Below are positions 23,060-32,910 of a stretch of DNA of 64,000 bases, piece by piece. The notes under the pieces were generated by a model. It had not been told where the DNA came from. It made no database searches and was given only the letters and a program-made list of their open reading frames with translations. The stretch covers positions 18,643,411 to 18,707,410 of the forward strand of contig NC_067203.1 in assembly GCF_026262505.1 (NCBI RefSeq). The letters run 5' to 3'. The stretch's first letter is position 1. The number at the start of each line of letters is the position of its first letter. Source of the DNA: Trichomonas vaginalis G3 (Eukaryota > Parabasalia > Trichomonadida > Trichomonadidae). Both the position numbers and the translations under genes were made by a program.

Positions 23060-23926
23060 ATGCAACAGAAAAGGCAGGCCCAAAGTGCTCCGCCACAACA
23101 GGAACCTCCGATTAAACTTCGCCAAATACCCCCTGAACTTATTCAGAATTGCACAAACGCAAAACCTGAAAAATACAAATTTAATAATTCAAATATTACG
23201 GAAATACAAAAATATATTCAAAATAAACCTCCATATGATGCTGAAAAGATGAAAACAATATTAAATTCAATTGAAGAATTACAAAAAGCTGCACAAACTA
23301 TTTCAAAATCTGAATACGGAAATATACCATTAACAATAACAATTCCTCCACCTCCTAAGCCAAGTAGTGTTAATAATTTCATCAAAATTAATTCATCATT
23401 AGTTGAATTAGCGAATAAAATTTGCAAATTTGATCATAATCAAAGTTATAAAGGTTCACTTCAAATCAGATCAAAGCCTGCAGATAAAAAGTCATACACT
23501 TCTTCCAAAGATAAAATTAAAAAGAAAACTCCAAAAGGAAGCGGTGCATCTAAAAGCGGCGGAAATACATCACATATTAAACCACCAGCAGGCGGTAATC
23601 CGAATGCTGCTGAGCCAGAAAACTACGATTTCAAAGAAGTTACCGCAAATGCAACTGTCGGACCTCAGAAGAACGTTATTGTTAAATTACAGAACCAATC
23701 AACAGTACAGATACCTCCAAACCCTCCAATACCAAATCCGGCCAAAGGAGAGTGTCCGTTTGCATCTATGTTTAATAGCGAACTACAGCACACTCTTCTT
23801 AAAGGTCTTAAATGTCCAGTACCTTCCCAGTTCAAGAGCAACTTAGAGAGTTATTTGGCTCCTTCTGTTATTAATGTAAGTAAATTTGCGAAAGAAACAA
23901 AAGAGAAAAAGGCTAAAAAGAAATAA
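23060..23926 (+). CDS. Hypothetical proline- and lysine-rich protein, 288 aa
   Basis: The first ATG is at 23060 (MQQKRQAQSAPPQQEPPIKL); the open frame extends upstream only by non-ATG codons. Residues 30-120 look folded and helical (ITEIQKYIQNKPPYDAEKMK), with a PPPPKPSS linker near residue 100. Residues 145-195 are basic and disordered (KKKTPKGSGASKSGGNTS). The C-terminal 60 residues hold a compact segment (ECPFASMFNSELQHTLLKGL) and end in KEKKAKKK. The cysteine/proline pair ECPF...KCPVP could be structural. No family is recognised. Confidence 0.6.
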   Translation: MQQKRQAQSAPPQQEPPIKLRQIPPELIQNCTNAKPEKYKFNNSNITEIQKYIQNKPPYDAEKMKTILNSIEELQKAAQTISKSEYGNIPLTITIPPPPKPSSVNNFIKINSSLVELANKICKFDHNQSYKGSLQIRSKPADKKSYTSSKDKIKKKTPKGSGASKSGGNTSHIKPPAGGNPNAAEPENYDFKEVTANATVGPQKNVIVKLQNQSTVQIPPNPPIPNPAKGECPFASMFNSELQHTLLKGLKCPVPSQFKSNLESYLAPSVINVSKFAKETKEKKAKKK

Positions 23927-24216
23927 ATGTTAAATTATGTTGTAATTGATCTATATTTTTACCAAAAATAAGAATCCATCATAGAAAAATTTTAATTATT
24001 AAATTGAAAGTACTTCTTAATCAATGTAATAGATTGCGGAACGCCGTTCTCTCAGTTTGATATGTTTTAAGGAGAAAAAAAGTTTTAATAAAAAATATAT
24101 TTACATATTTAACGAGAATCAAAATGATTTATTTGGATAACATGCCCAAATGTGTATGTAATATATAAAAACGAGTATATAAGAATATAAACCATTTAAC
24201 ATGATAGAATTAAAAA

Positions 24217-24582
24217 TTAGTTTTCAGGAGCAGGAGCTTCAGCAGCCTTCTTCTGATTATAGATTTCTATAGCGCGTGCAAGTTTGCTTTTTTCGTTTCC
24301 AGCTGTTCTGAGAACCATAATATCTCCGTTTGTTTCTGCTCTGAGGCATTTGAGCGTATTTGTGAGATTGTGAAAAGCACAAAACTCTCCAATGTAAGAT
24401 AATGCATCCGCTGTTTCGTCATTTGGTGTATAACGCTTAACTTTTAAATCTTTTGGTAATTCGTTGTTTTCTTCCATGCTTACAAGGGTTTCAATGACAT
24501 TTGCCTTCATCTCAGCCTTGATCTTGCGAAGGAATCTAGTTTTCTCAAGTCTTTCGGCCGCTTGTGTGTTTATTGTATTCAT
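24217..24582 (-). CDS. FOP/OFD1-type LisH small protein
   Basis: The 121-residue protein has FLRKIKAEMKANVIETLVSM followed by YIGEFCAFHNLTNTLKCLRA. This matches the two-helix LisH/TOF dimerisation pattern of FOP (FGFR1OP), OFD1 and tonneau proteins at centrosomes and basal bodies (family form: L-x2-IKAELRAAV...LVAEFL-x-F-x-NL-x2-TL-x-VF). Trichomonads have prominent basal bodies, so a role there is plausible. The start MNTINTQ follows the initiator TTCATTA directly. The tail (AAEAPAPEN) is disordered. Confidence 0.6.
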   Translation of the reverse strand: MNTINTQAAERLEKTRFLRKIKAEMKANVIETLVSMEENNELPKDLKVKRYTPNDETADALSYIGEFCAFHNLTNTLKCLRAETNGDIMVLRTAGNEKSKLARAIEIYNQKKAAEAPAPEN

Positions 24583-24886
24583 TAATGAATTTCATATTAC
24601 ATGTCAGTTCATGCAACGTATTTTACAATTCTTCATATTTTGAAATTTCCGTATTGGGAGAGTATTTATATGCCTTAGTACCAACTGACATTCATTTCGT
24701 TCTTTTTCTTCTTGTTTGAAGATCTTTCTTGGGTTTGTTGTTTTCTTCATTCATTTAATTGAAGTGATTCAGTTTCTTTATTCCTTTTTTGATTATAATT
24801 TTGAATGCTGTTTAGTTCGGTTTGAAGTTTATGGATTTTTTTTTTTTTTTTCTCTGTATTATCAGACATTTCACCCTCTTTATGAT
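24583..24886. other. Intergenic spacer with poly-T tract
   Basis: No gene is seen. A run of about 13 T lies near 24838-24850, and T-rich sequence fills most of the interval up to the transposon's left target duplication at 24880. Confidence 0.4.
24586..24589 (-). promoter_or_regulatory. Host initiator (Inr), LisH gene
   Basis: On the minus strand TTCATTA abuts ATG, matching the trichomonad Inr TCA(+1)Y(T/A). Transcription from that A would leave a leader of only 4 bases. Confidence 0.55.
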
Positions 24887-25760
24887 TAAGGATGTCGTTT
24901 TGTTCCCCCGGGGGTTGATTGCGTCCCCCAAGTGGGGGACGCTGGGGGACAAAAATTGAGAAGCTTTGTTTGATGAAGTCAGAGTCTATTTGTAAAGTGT
25001 CAAAATAATTATTGATTACTGAAGTTCAAATATTATAATATATACAGCACCTTGTTAATATTTAAAATACATTTATCTAGTTTTTGTTGAATTTTCTTGC
25101 ATTTTCAGAGAATTGATATTTAATTTTTCTTAAATTTTAGCTCTATGAGCTTTGTAATGACATGATTTTGATTTTTATTAAAGATAATATATTAATCATT
25201 AATAAAATCAGGAAAATAAATTTCCCCAAATCCCCCAATCCCCCATGGGGACGCGGCCAAATATACATTCAATTTTGAATGTCCCCCAGTCCCCCATGGG
25301 GGATTGGGGGATTGGGGGACAAAAAGTGATGCTCTATGAAGAGTCGATGAAAGGCCAGGAAGGGGCTCTGTTGTTTCTATTCCAGAATTCAAACCAAATT
25401 TACTGTTATTGGTGCTTTCAGCCTAAATATTTACATAATTTAATTTTTGAATCAGATGAAAAACTAAAGCGAATAGTAAATATCAGTATACATTATTAAG
25501 ATTTATAAAAACAATACATAATTAATGCATAAATTATAAATTGCATTTTTCAAAATTGGCTTAGATATATCATTTTCATTAAAATATGAACAGCCTAAGT
25601 CATGATTAAAGAGTTATCCATTTATCAGACACAATAATAAATTATCTTCATACATTTATAATTTTTGACACTTTACAAATCATTTTTGACGCTTTACATG
25701 TCCCCCAGAGTTCGAAAATTATTTGGTCGAGTCCCCAAATGTCCCCAAGCGACATCCTTA
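24887..25760. mobile_element. 874-bp non-autonomous DNA transposon with C5/G5 runs
   Basis: The ends are 11-bp perfect inverted repeats: TAAGGATGTCG (24887-24897) and CGACATCCTTA (25750-25760). They are flanked by a 7-bp target duplication, TTATGAT, at 24880-24886 and 25761-25767. Inside, an 18-bp inverted pair (24988-25005 and 25663-25680, ATTTGTAAAGTGTCAAAA) supports one element. Runs of five C or G form palindromes (CCCCCGGGGG at 24905, CCCCCATGGGGG at 25291) and three G5 runs lie at 25298-25318. There is no coding sequence, so a transposase must act in trans. The superfamily is not assigned. Confidence 0.8.
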
Positions 25761-25767
25761 TTATGAT

Positions 25768-26056
25768 GTAAAAAGTGAAAGATTTCATTTAGAATCCCGA
25801 GTTTCATGTATTTTTCGATTGCATTATAAAAGTTTTCAATATAATCATTGATATGAGCTGCAATGAATTCAAAACGTGAAGTCGTTGATTTCTTTGATGA
25901 AATTTAATAATAACAATAAATGCTTTTTGTAGATTTCATGTTGAATAAATCATATATTATTGGAGCGGTGAGAATATAATGCAGCAGAATATAATTTTTT
26001 GTAATTTCATTGAATTACGATATGCAAAAAATATGTTAATAATGATAAAAATAGTT
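25768..26056. other. Intergenic spacer
   Basis: AT-rich sequence between the transposon and the 3' end of the BspA-like gene. No gene or structured repeat is seen. Confidence 0.4.
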
Positions 26057-28251
26057 TTATTTAGTAAGATGTTTCCAGAAAAGATGTGTAGAAGGATAAC
26101 GTAAAGATTTGAGACTTAAAAGATTCTTCGAAACGTGTGCAATATGACATGAAATCATTAGTTTTCGTGGAATTCCGGAAGAAACAATCATTTTAAGATA
26201 ATCTGTGGATGTGTTCTCAATAATAAGAGGACATCGAATGGATTTGCAATCATGGAATGCATCAATCTCAACATCTGAAACTGAAAGTGGGAAATTGATG
26301 TATTTGAGATTTAAACAGTTGTTGAATGAATGATCTTCAATAACAGAAACACTGTCTGATGTAATATTGATTTTCTCAATGTTGTTGCTGGAATTGAATG
26401 AATAACTACAGATAACATCGCAGCTAATGTTGAGTTCTTTATCTTTTGATTCACTCAAATGAAAAATAAGTTCCCATTTAGTATTGTTTTTGTAGTATAA
26501 AGTATTATCAATACATTTGTATTTATCTGATGAAAAATTACTGATATTTGTAAGAGATTCGCATTCTGAAATAGAATTAATTGAAAAAGTATCAAGTGAA
26601 TTTGTTTCATTGAATATAATTGATTTTAGTTTCTCACAATAAAGAAATGAATAATTGGAAATAATTTTAATAGACTGTGGAATTTTAATACTTTCTAATG
26701 AAGAACAATTTTCAAATGATTTAATTCCAATCTCCTCGGATCCTTCTTGAATGGTAACTTCTTCTAAATTAGTACATCCACAAAAACATTTATATGGAAT
26801 ATTTGAGATATTAGTAACATTCTTTAATTTAATGCAATTCTCAAATGTATTATGCATAACAATCAAATTTGGTGAGGAAAATGTAAAATTTTCTAAATTA
26901 ATACAATCTTTAAATGATGACATTCCTAATGATTGTAAATTATGAAATGAATAATTAAATGATCTTAATTTTGAACAATTTTTAAATGCATCATTTTCTA
27001 TTTCAATGATTTGAGAATCTTTGGTGAAATAAAAATACCAAACTGTAGAATTTTCAAATGCTTTTTCTTTGATTTTTGTAACAGAATTAGGAATTGTAAT
27101 ACTATAAGAAATTAAAGAATAGTAAGGATAGTATCCCAATATTCATAAATTATGGTTTGATCGGAATCCATAATCAAGCAATTTGGTGTAATAATAAGAT
27201 TTGATTTATTCAGATATGAAATTGAAACGTCTGTATTTTCTCTAATTGAATCACGAGAAAAAAGAGTTTTGCAAGTGAATGATAATTTGATATATCCAAC
27301 ATTTGTTGTAATAAAATTAGCTCCTGTAAAAGTCATTGATGAATTAGGGAAAATAATTAGTTCAAGTCTATAACAATAATCAAATGCTTGATGACCAATG
27401 TAATCTAATGGACCTAAAAGAGTAACATTATTCAAATTACAAGACATGAAAGCAAAATGTTCAATCCTTTTCACATTTATTGGGATTGTAATTGTTTTGA
27501 TAGATGATCCATAAAAGCATCTTTCTCCTATAGTTGTGACAGAATTTGGAATTTCATATCCTGTTTTGTTTAAAATAAAAAATAAAATACTTTTATCTTT
27601 TGAATAAACAGCATTTCCATCTGTTGTTAAGTAGTTATTATTCGGATGAACTGAAATATTTGTTAATTTTCCATCCATAAATGCATATCCATTAACTTTA
27701 GAAACTTTTTCTGGAATTTGAAACGAAGTAATTGCAGTTCTAGAAAATACATTCAATTCTAATGAAACTAAATTTGATCCTTCCTCAAAAGTAACATTTT
27801 GTGGTTTAGAACAGTCATAAAATGCATATTCATATATTATTTTAACAGATGCTGGTATGATAATACTTGTCACTTGATAATTAGAAGCAAATGCAAAGCG
27901 TTGTATTTCAATGATTCCCTCTGGTAAAAGTATCTGAGTGACATTATAGCAGGAATTAAATGCTGAAGAAGATATTTTTTTAAGTTTGGTGCAGGATGAT
28001 AGATTTATAATAGTAAGATTTCGACATCCTCTAAAACTATTCTCTCCAATTGTTGTTAAATTAGAATTTTCTCCAAATGAAAATGAAGATATAGTTTTGA
28101 GATTGTAAAAGCATTTATCTTGGATGATTTCGCATATGGAAGATATTCTAAGGTTTGGTGATGGATCATTAACTTTTGTAAGGATTTTCCCATCGCTTGA
28201 ATAACAATTTTTGTCAATATCTTTGTAAAGAAGTACTAAAAATGTAATCAT
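26057..28251 (-). pseudogene. BspA-like leucine-rich-repeat surface protein, frameshifted
   Basis: Both halves are tandem LRR_5/Treponema pallidum-type repeats of about 23 residues (for example TIGENSFRGCRNLTIINLSS and IIPASVKIIYEYAFYDCS), the TvBspA family of trichomonad surface proteins. The first frame starts at the ATG at 28251, right after AATTCATT (Inr), and stops near 27112. The second frame continues with the same repeat type from about 27139 to 26057. A frameshift in that 28-base overlap splits a gene of about 730 codons. No C-terminal membrane helix is seen; the end (STHLFWKHLTK) is short. No clear signal peptide is present beyond MITFLVLLY. Confidence 0.8.
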
Positions 28252-28253
28252 AA

Positions 28254-28259
28254 TGAATT
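28254..28259 (-). promoter_or_regulatory. Host initiator (Inr), BspA-like gene
   Basis: On the minus strand the sequence is AATTCATT-ATG, a TCATT initiator with only 3 bases between the inferred +1 A and the ATG. Confidence 0.55.
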
Positions 28260-28420
28260 ACTCAGGTATACCTTTTTACTTACGTCTTTGTTTATGATAA
28301 TAAATTGAAACTAAAATAGAAATCATCGCTTGTTAATCACAAAACTAATTTAAAAAAAATTGAAAGCAAAAAATTTTTACATCTCTCTCAATTGAAACAA
28401 ACCCTTGACATTATTTTGTC

Positions 28421-30548
28421 AGAGGTATGCTGACTGGAATAAGGTTAATTTTTTCTCTTAACGTCATTTTAATGGCCACGTCTAGAGCTAAGCATAACAT
28501 TATTTTAGAAACAAGTAAAGTCATTCGAAAAAGCACTTCATATATTATGTTTTCGATCGTAACAATATAGATGTTTTCGCTTTTATACAAAAGATTTATC
28601 AAATTTATTATCATATATGTTATTATTCGTTCATCTTTACGGAAACGCCATATCATTAAGAAATTCGCATGGGAGATTACTCAAACGTATATGTTAAAAT
28701 CCTAAATTATTAACTTTTTTTTGTACAGGTGGTTTTCCTTGTAATAGCTATAAAACATATAGATTCATGGTAAGTATCACCTTTAGAATAGATTTATTTA
28801 AAAACTATCAGCCAAAAAAAAGTTACCCGTATATTCAATTACTGACTTATTCAAAATAGCAAAATTAATAATACGATAATGATTTATAGCATCATGGTAT
28901 GCATAATGTTTAACTATTTAGTATGTCTTATAAAATTATTATTTTATTTTATTTTTTTTTTATTATTAGGAATAAATTATCTTAATACTAGTAAATAGTT
29001 CACACATTTATGTAATTTAGATATTTTTGCTCAGAAAGCCTAATTGATTGGTATTAAGGGTGCGCTAAAGCCAAACTTCCCCTATCGTCAATTTTAAAAA
29101 AATGAAAAAAATCCTTGTACTTTAGGTACCTCGAAAGATTTATTTTTTGAGAAAAAATAAATTTCGTGATTTATGCTAGGTCGATCCTGGGCAAGCAATA
29201 TATATAAGAATTTTATTGAAATCATGTCACTATTTCTAAATTTGAATTTTATCTCTTCCAAAAAACATGAATTATGAGTCATCGTACTTATTATAAGATA
29301 TTCTATTATGTGTTTATTAAGATTTAGTATTGTGCACTAAATTTTTATGTATAAATATCAAAGAATAAATGCAATTATTATAAAAAATCGTCTTAGAGTT
29401 TTCTATACTGAAATATGAGTTGTCTGTAATATATCAAACAAAACGACATTATATCCAATGAAAATATATCAAAAATTAAAAATTAATCGAAATTTAAGGT
29501 TTTGGAGTTTAATTTAGTAGACCTTATCTCGCAAAATTGCATTTGCTAGGATTGTTGTGCATATTATCATATGGGACAATAGCTATTACCATGAAATCAG
29601 ATAATTTAATTTAAAATTATGAGCACTTCAGCAATAAAAATATAATGGTGCATAATTATTTTGAACATTTAATATATTTCAACAATAAAAATGGGGTATT
29701 ACTCACAATTTTTTGGCTTTAGCGCGGGGTAGGATTAAAACAATACCGTTTATTAAAAAACTAAATATTGGGTATTTTTATGATTTTAAAGCAGTAATTG
29801 AATACCCTTTATACAAATCTATGAACGCGCTAATTTGTTGTAGAAAATATTAACCAGATAAATTTTTTTTTGAACGCCGTAGAAAAAACTAAAAAAATCG
29901 AAAAAAAGCATATTTTAGCCAAAGTTCCTCATTATACAAGATAATGATTTGTGATCACTTGTTTAAAAATAGAAGATCGTGCATATATGCTTTTAGTCCA
30001 AAGACATCTAGAATAAATAGCATCAATAAGAAGGACAGATCTACATAAGATTTCCGTGTAAACAAAACATTTTGAGAGAACTCATAGAAAAATTGAGAGG
30101 CTTTAGCGCACCCTTAACTCATCATTTATTCGCTCATTGAGAAAGTATTATTAAAACATGCAAGATATGTGAGATTATTATAAACTTCGGATTACAATCT
30201 GAATGGTTTAATTTCAATCATACTTCATGATGATTAATATAATATTTTTATTCATTATTGTAATATATGAAATTTAAGCATTAATATTATTTCAGAACTT
30301 AAAATAATTAGTTTTTGTCGATTCATAATTCAAATAAATCAGCTAAATATGTAAAAAATTTAAAAAATTCCAAAATGGCAAAAATAATCTGAGCATAAAA
30401 TACAAGCAAATTACTAGTGCATTTTCCTCAAAATTGGCTGATAGTTTTTCTTGCATGTTCATACAAACATTGCTCACAAGCATGCATAGAAGCTATATTC
30501 AAAATTTGGGGGCATTTGGCCTGTATCAAGGGTAGTCAGCATACCTCT
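28421..30548. mobile_element. 2.1-kb DNA transposon with 8-bp target duplication (hAT-like)
   Basis: The ends are perfect 15-bp inverted repeats: AGAGGTATGCTGACT (28421-28435) and its complement (30534-30548). They are bounded by the direct repeat ATTTTGTC on both sides (28413-28420 and 30549-30556). An 8-bp duplication is the hallmark of the hAT superfamily, and AGAGG resembles hAT ends, but the assignment is inference. A subterminal inverted pair, AAAACTATCAGCCAA, occurs near 28801 and 30436. No transposase frame is present. A second inverted-repeat element is nested inside. Confidence 0.75.
29054..30117. mobile_element. 1.06-kb nested element with 19-bp inverted ends and TTAA
   Basis: TTAAGGGTGCGCTAAAGCC (29054-29072) is exactly inverted at 30099-30117. 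The outer TTAA could be a piggyBac-type target duplication, or TA a mariner-type one. A third, internal copy of the end core (GGCTTTAGCGC, 29715-29725) suggests internal rearrangement. No coding frame of note is present. It lies wholly within the 2.1-kb element, so it inserted later or forms part of it. Confidence 0.7.
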
Positions 30549-30682
30549 ATTTTGTCTTTAGGTTGTCGCTTCTGGTTGATATACTAGAATTTTTGATGGA
30601 ATCCTAAAGCAAAAGAGAGAATCCTTTCCAGGTAAATCGTATACTTTTACTTTGATTTATATAGGTGACTTTTTTTTTTTTG

Positions 30683-31801
30683 ATGCTTTTCTTCTTATTT
30701 CGGAACTCTTTATCAGAATGGTGGCAGTATAATGCAGCTGAATATCAACTGTACGAAAACAATAGCTTCAGACATCCTATTTTTGCAGTCTGTACTTCAA
30801 CAAGATGTCCACATTGTAAAGGTCTTCCAGAAGCTTTACATGCCTATTCAGATATGGTTGGTAATAACACAAAAGTTGTTTTCACAAACATTAACTGTGC
30901 CGAAACTAGTTTTTGTCCAAGAGTTCCGGTGCGTGGAGTTCCAGCCTTTGTTTTAATCAGAGGTCCTGATCCAAAATATTGGGTTCAAACATATGAAAGG
31001 AACTTTTTAGGATGGGGCAGGTTTTTAGAGCAAACAGTCAAAGCTCATGCAGTAGAATTAACAAATCCAGCAGATCTTTCACGCGAAATTACGAAAACAT
31101 TTAGAGGGTCTACTACATTCTTCTTATCAGTACCAGAAAACGATGCAGCTACTCTCAAAGCATATAAAAGAACTGTTCCTGATTATCATCCAATGGGATG
31201 TACATTTTTATATAAAAAGGAAGGCACTGTTGCTAAAATCACAGCTTACAGATCTCCAAACTGCTTTATTTCTAAGGAAATCACTGCAGATGAAATTCCC
31301 GATTTTGTCGAAGCCAATAAATACTCATCCTACCATCATTTCACGAGACACGAGCTTACCATGGCTATTTCTAAGAATATTTCCGTTTTTGTTACAGTGG
31401 GCCAAGATAACCTTAATCAAGAGCAACATTCAGCTCTCGACCAATTATCCACAAAGCACTGCGGAAAGATGGAATTTGGATGGGCAGAAAAAGAATCTGA
31501 CAACGATGTAATTCATTTCTCAAAAATGTCGGGAGATGATGTTCCTTACTACTTCTCAATGAACCCTCGTGAGAAGTGTTATCACATACAGAAAGGATTC
31601 CCTTCGGAACCAACACTCAGCCAATTTATGCAAAATACATTTGAAGCGAAACAATGTAAGAAGCTGCCTGTGGTTCGCTCTGGATATAAAATAGCAATAA
31701 CAAAGACTGCAGTGATTGCTGCTGGCATAATTGTCGGAATTTTATGTATTAGCTACTTTATATGGGAAATTTCAAGAGATAGTCCTCTGAAATTAGAGTA
31801 A
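30683..31801 (+). CDS. Membrane-anchored thioredoxin-like (PDI-type) protein
   Basis: The first ATG is at 30683 (MLFFLFRNSLSEWWQY), giving 372 residues with a hydrophobic leader. A thioredoxin domain follows with the redox motif CPHC at residues 42-45 (CTSTRCPHCKGLPEAL) and the cis-proline VRGVPAFVLIRG. A second, redox-inactive thioredoxin-like region is likely at about 120-320. A single membrane helix (KTAVIAAGIIVGILCISYFI) and a short tail (WEISRDSPLKLE) end the protein. This is the layout of ER transmembrane PDIs, which catalyse disulfide exchange in the ER lumen. The tail has no KDEL-type signal. Confidence 0.75.
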   Translation: MLFFLFRNSLSEWWQYNAAEYQLYENNSFRHPIFAVCTSTRCPHCKGLPEALHAYSDMVGNNTKVVFTNINCAETSFCPRVPVRGVPAFVLIRGPDPKYWVQTYERNFLGWGRFLEQTVKAHAVELTNPADLSREITKTFRGSTTFFLSVPENDAATLKAYKRTVPDYHPMGCTFLYKKEGTVAKITAYRSPNCFISKEITADEIPDFVEANKYSSYHHFTRHELTMAISKNISVFVTVGQDNLNQEQHSALDQLSTKHCGKMEFGWAEKESDNDVIHFSKMSGDDVPYYFSMNPREKCYHIQKGFPSEPTLSQFMQNTFEAKQCKKLPVVRSGYKIAITKTAVIAAGIIVGILCISYFIWEISRDSPLKLE

Positions 31802-32099
31802 TTTATATATATTTTATTTTATAGTGTGTTATAAAGTGTTTTTTATGAGATATTATTTGAAAATAGATTTTTTTTATTTAAATCTTTTAAATCCTTAAGG
31901 ACTGAACATTGAAATAACAATCAAGTTCCGATTTTCAATTCTAAAAACAAAATCTCCAAAATATTTTAGAAAAATGAGATTTTGTATCTAAATATTGACT
32001 TAAACATACAAAATCATGCATATTGAACAATTTTATAGTAAAGGATGGTAAATTGACTAAATAAATAGAGATTTTAATTCTTTACAAAAAAAAACACAT

Positions 32100-32669
32100 T
32101 TATTTAGGAAGGATAGAGAAGAACTCGGTATTTCCTCCTGTAATGAAGTCCTCAAAGCTTGAGTTTGTCCACTTTGCGTGTGGAGATTCAACAGAGGGTG
32201 GAGCAATAAGAATACTTGGAATGAAAATGGATGCCTGGTGAATAGCCTCTGGATTGTAATCGAAATGAGCTGCTGAATCTAATTGTCTGGCCATAGATGC
32301 GCATCCCATTGCTGTTTGGCAAGGAAGAATATGACTTGGTTCAACAAGTCCGTTCAATCTTTCTGAAAGAAGCTTTTTAGCGAGTGCGGCTTCGTCCTTG
32401 TCCTTAACTATAGCAAAGACAAAGATGCAAGTTCTTTTTGACAGAATTTCAAGGGTCATGCGAGTTCCATTGCTAATGTTCCAGTTTTCATCAGCTAAAA
32501 CATAATTGGCTGTTATTGTGACGATTGGTTTTGTAGTGATTGTTGGAACAGCATCTTTATTTTGTTCTTCGCTTTTAGATCCTTTGCCACGACTGATGAA
32601 GAAAAAGTATATTATTGCGGCAATGGCCAAAGGAAGAATGAATAATATACTATCATTATATTCACTCAT
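32100..32669 (-). CDS. N-terminally anchored protein, possible Pex22-like fold
   Basis: The 189-residue protein has an N-terminal membrane helix (SILFILPLAIAAIIYFFFIS), a short disordered linker and a soluble domain. That domain begins TRMTLEILSKRTCIFVFAIV and contains the segment MGCASMARQLDSAAHFDYNP, then AIHQASIFIPSILIA. The R-Q-L-x...H-x-D segment and strand/helix order recall Pex22-like proteins, which recruit the E2 Pex4 to peroxisomes. The similarity is weak and seen by eye only, and trichomonads lack peroxisomes. The start follows the Inr TTCAT directly, which even overlaps the ATG. Confidence 0.5.
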   Translation of the reverse strand: MSEYNDSILFILPLAIAAIIYFFFISRGKGSKSEEQNKDAVPTITTKPIVTITANYVLADENWNISNGTRMTLEILSKRTCIFVFAIVKDKDEAALAKKLLSERLNGLVEPSHILPCQTAMGCASMARQLDSAAHFDYNPEAIHQASIFIPSILIAPPSVESPHAKWTNSSFEDFITGGNTEFFSILPK

Positions 32670-32670
32670 A

Positions 32671-32674
32671 TGAA
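32671..32674 (-). promoter_or_regulatory. Host initiator (Inr) with near-leaderless start
   Basis: Minus-strand TTTTTTCATATG places the inferred +1 A two bases from the ATG, so the transcript would be almost leaderless. Confidence 0.45.
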
Positions 32675-32910
32675 AAAATGAAAAAGAAATTTTCTGACAA
32701 TTTTTGTTTACATGTCAAAAAATATTAAAAATATCATATTTCTTATTATTGCGACCAAAACATTAAAAAGCACTCATCAATCAGCTCTTCTTCAATTTAC
32801 ATAGAATTGAAGAAATCAAAAAATTAAATATTGAATTTTATAAGATATAAGTAAAAATAACATATATAAAAATATTTTAAATTAACACAAAAATATAAGG
32901 TATATTGTTC

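Noticed and set aside
25192..25499. Short frames with PQSPMGDWG-type sequence
   Set aside because: They arise from the C5/G5 palindromes inside the 874-bp transposon.
28411..28656. 81-codon minus-strand frame at the left end of the 2.1-kb element
   Set aside because: It begins outside and ends inside the terminal inverted repeat and resembles no transposase.
29094..29282. 62-codon minus-strand frame in the nested element
   Set aside because: AT-rich chance frame without homology or start signal.
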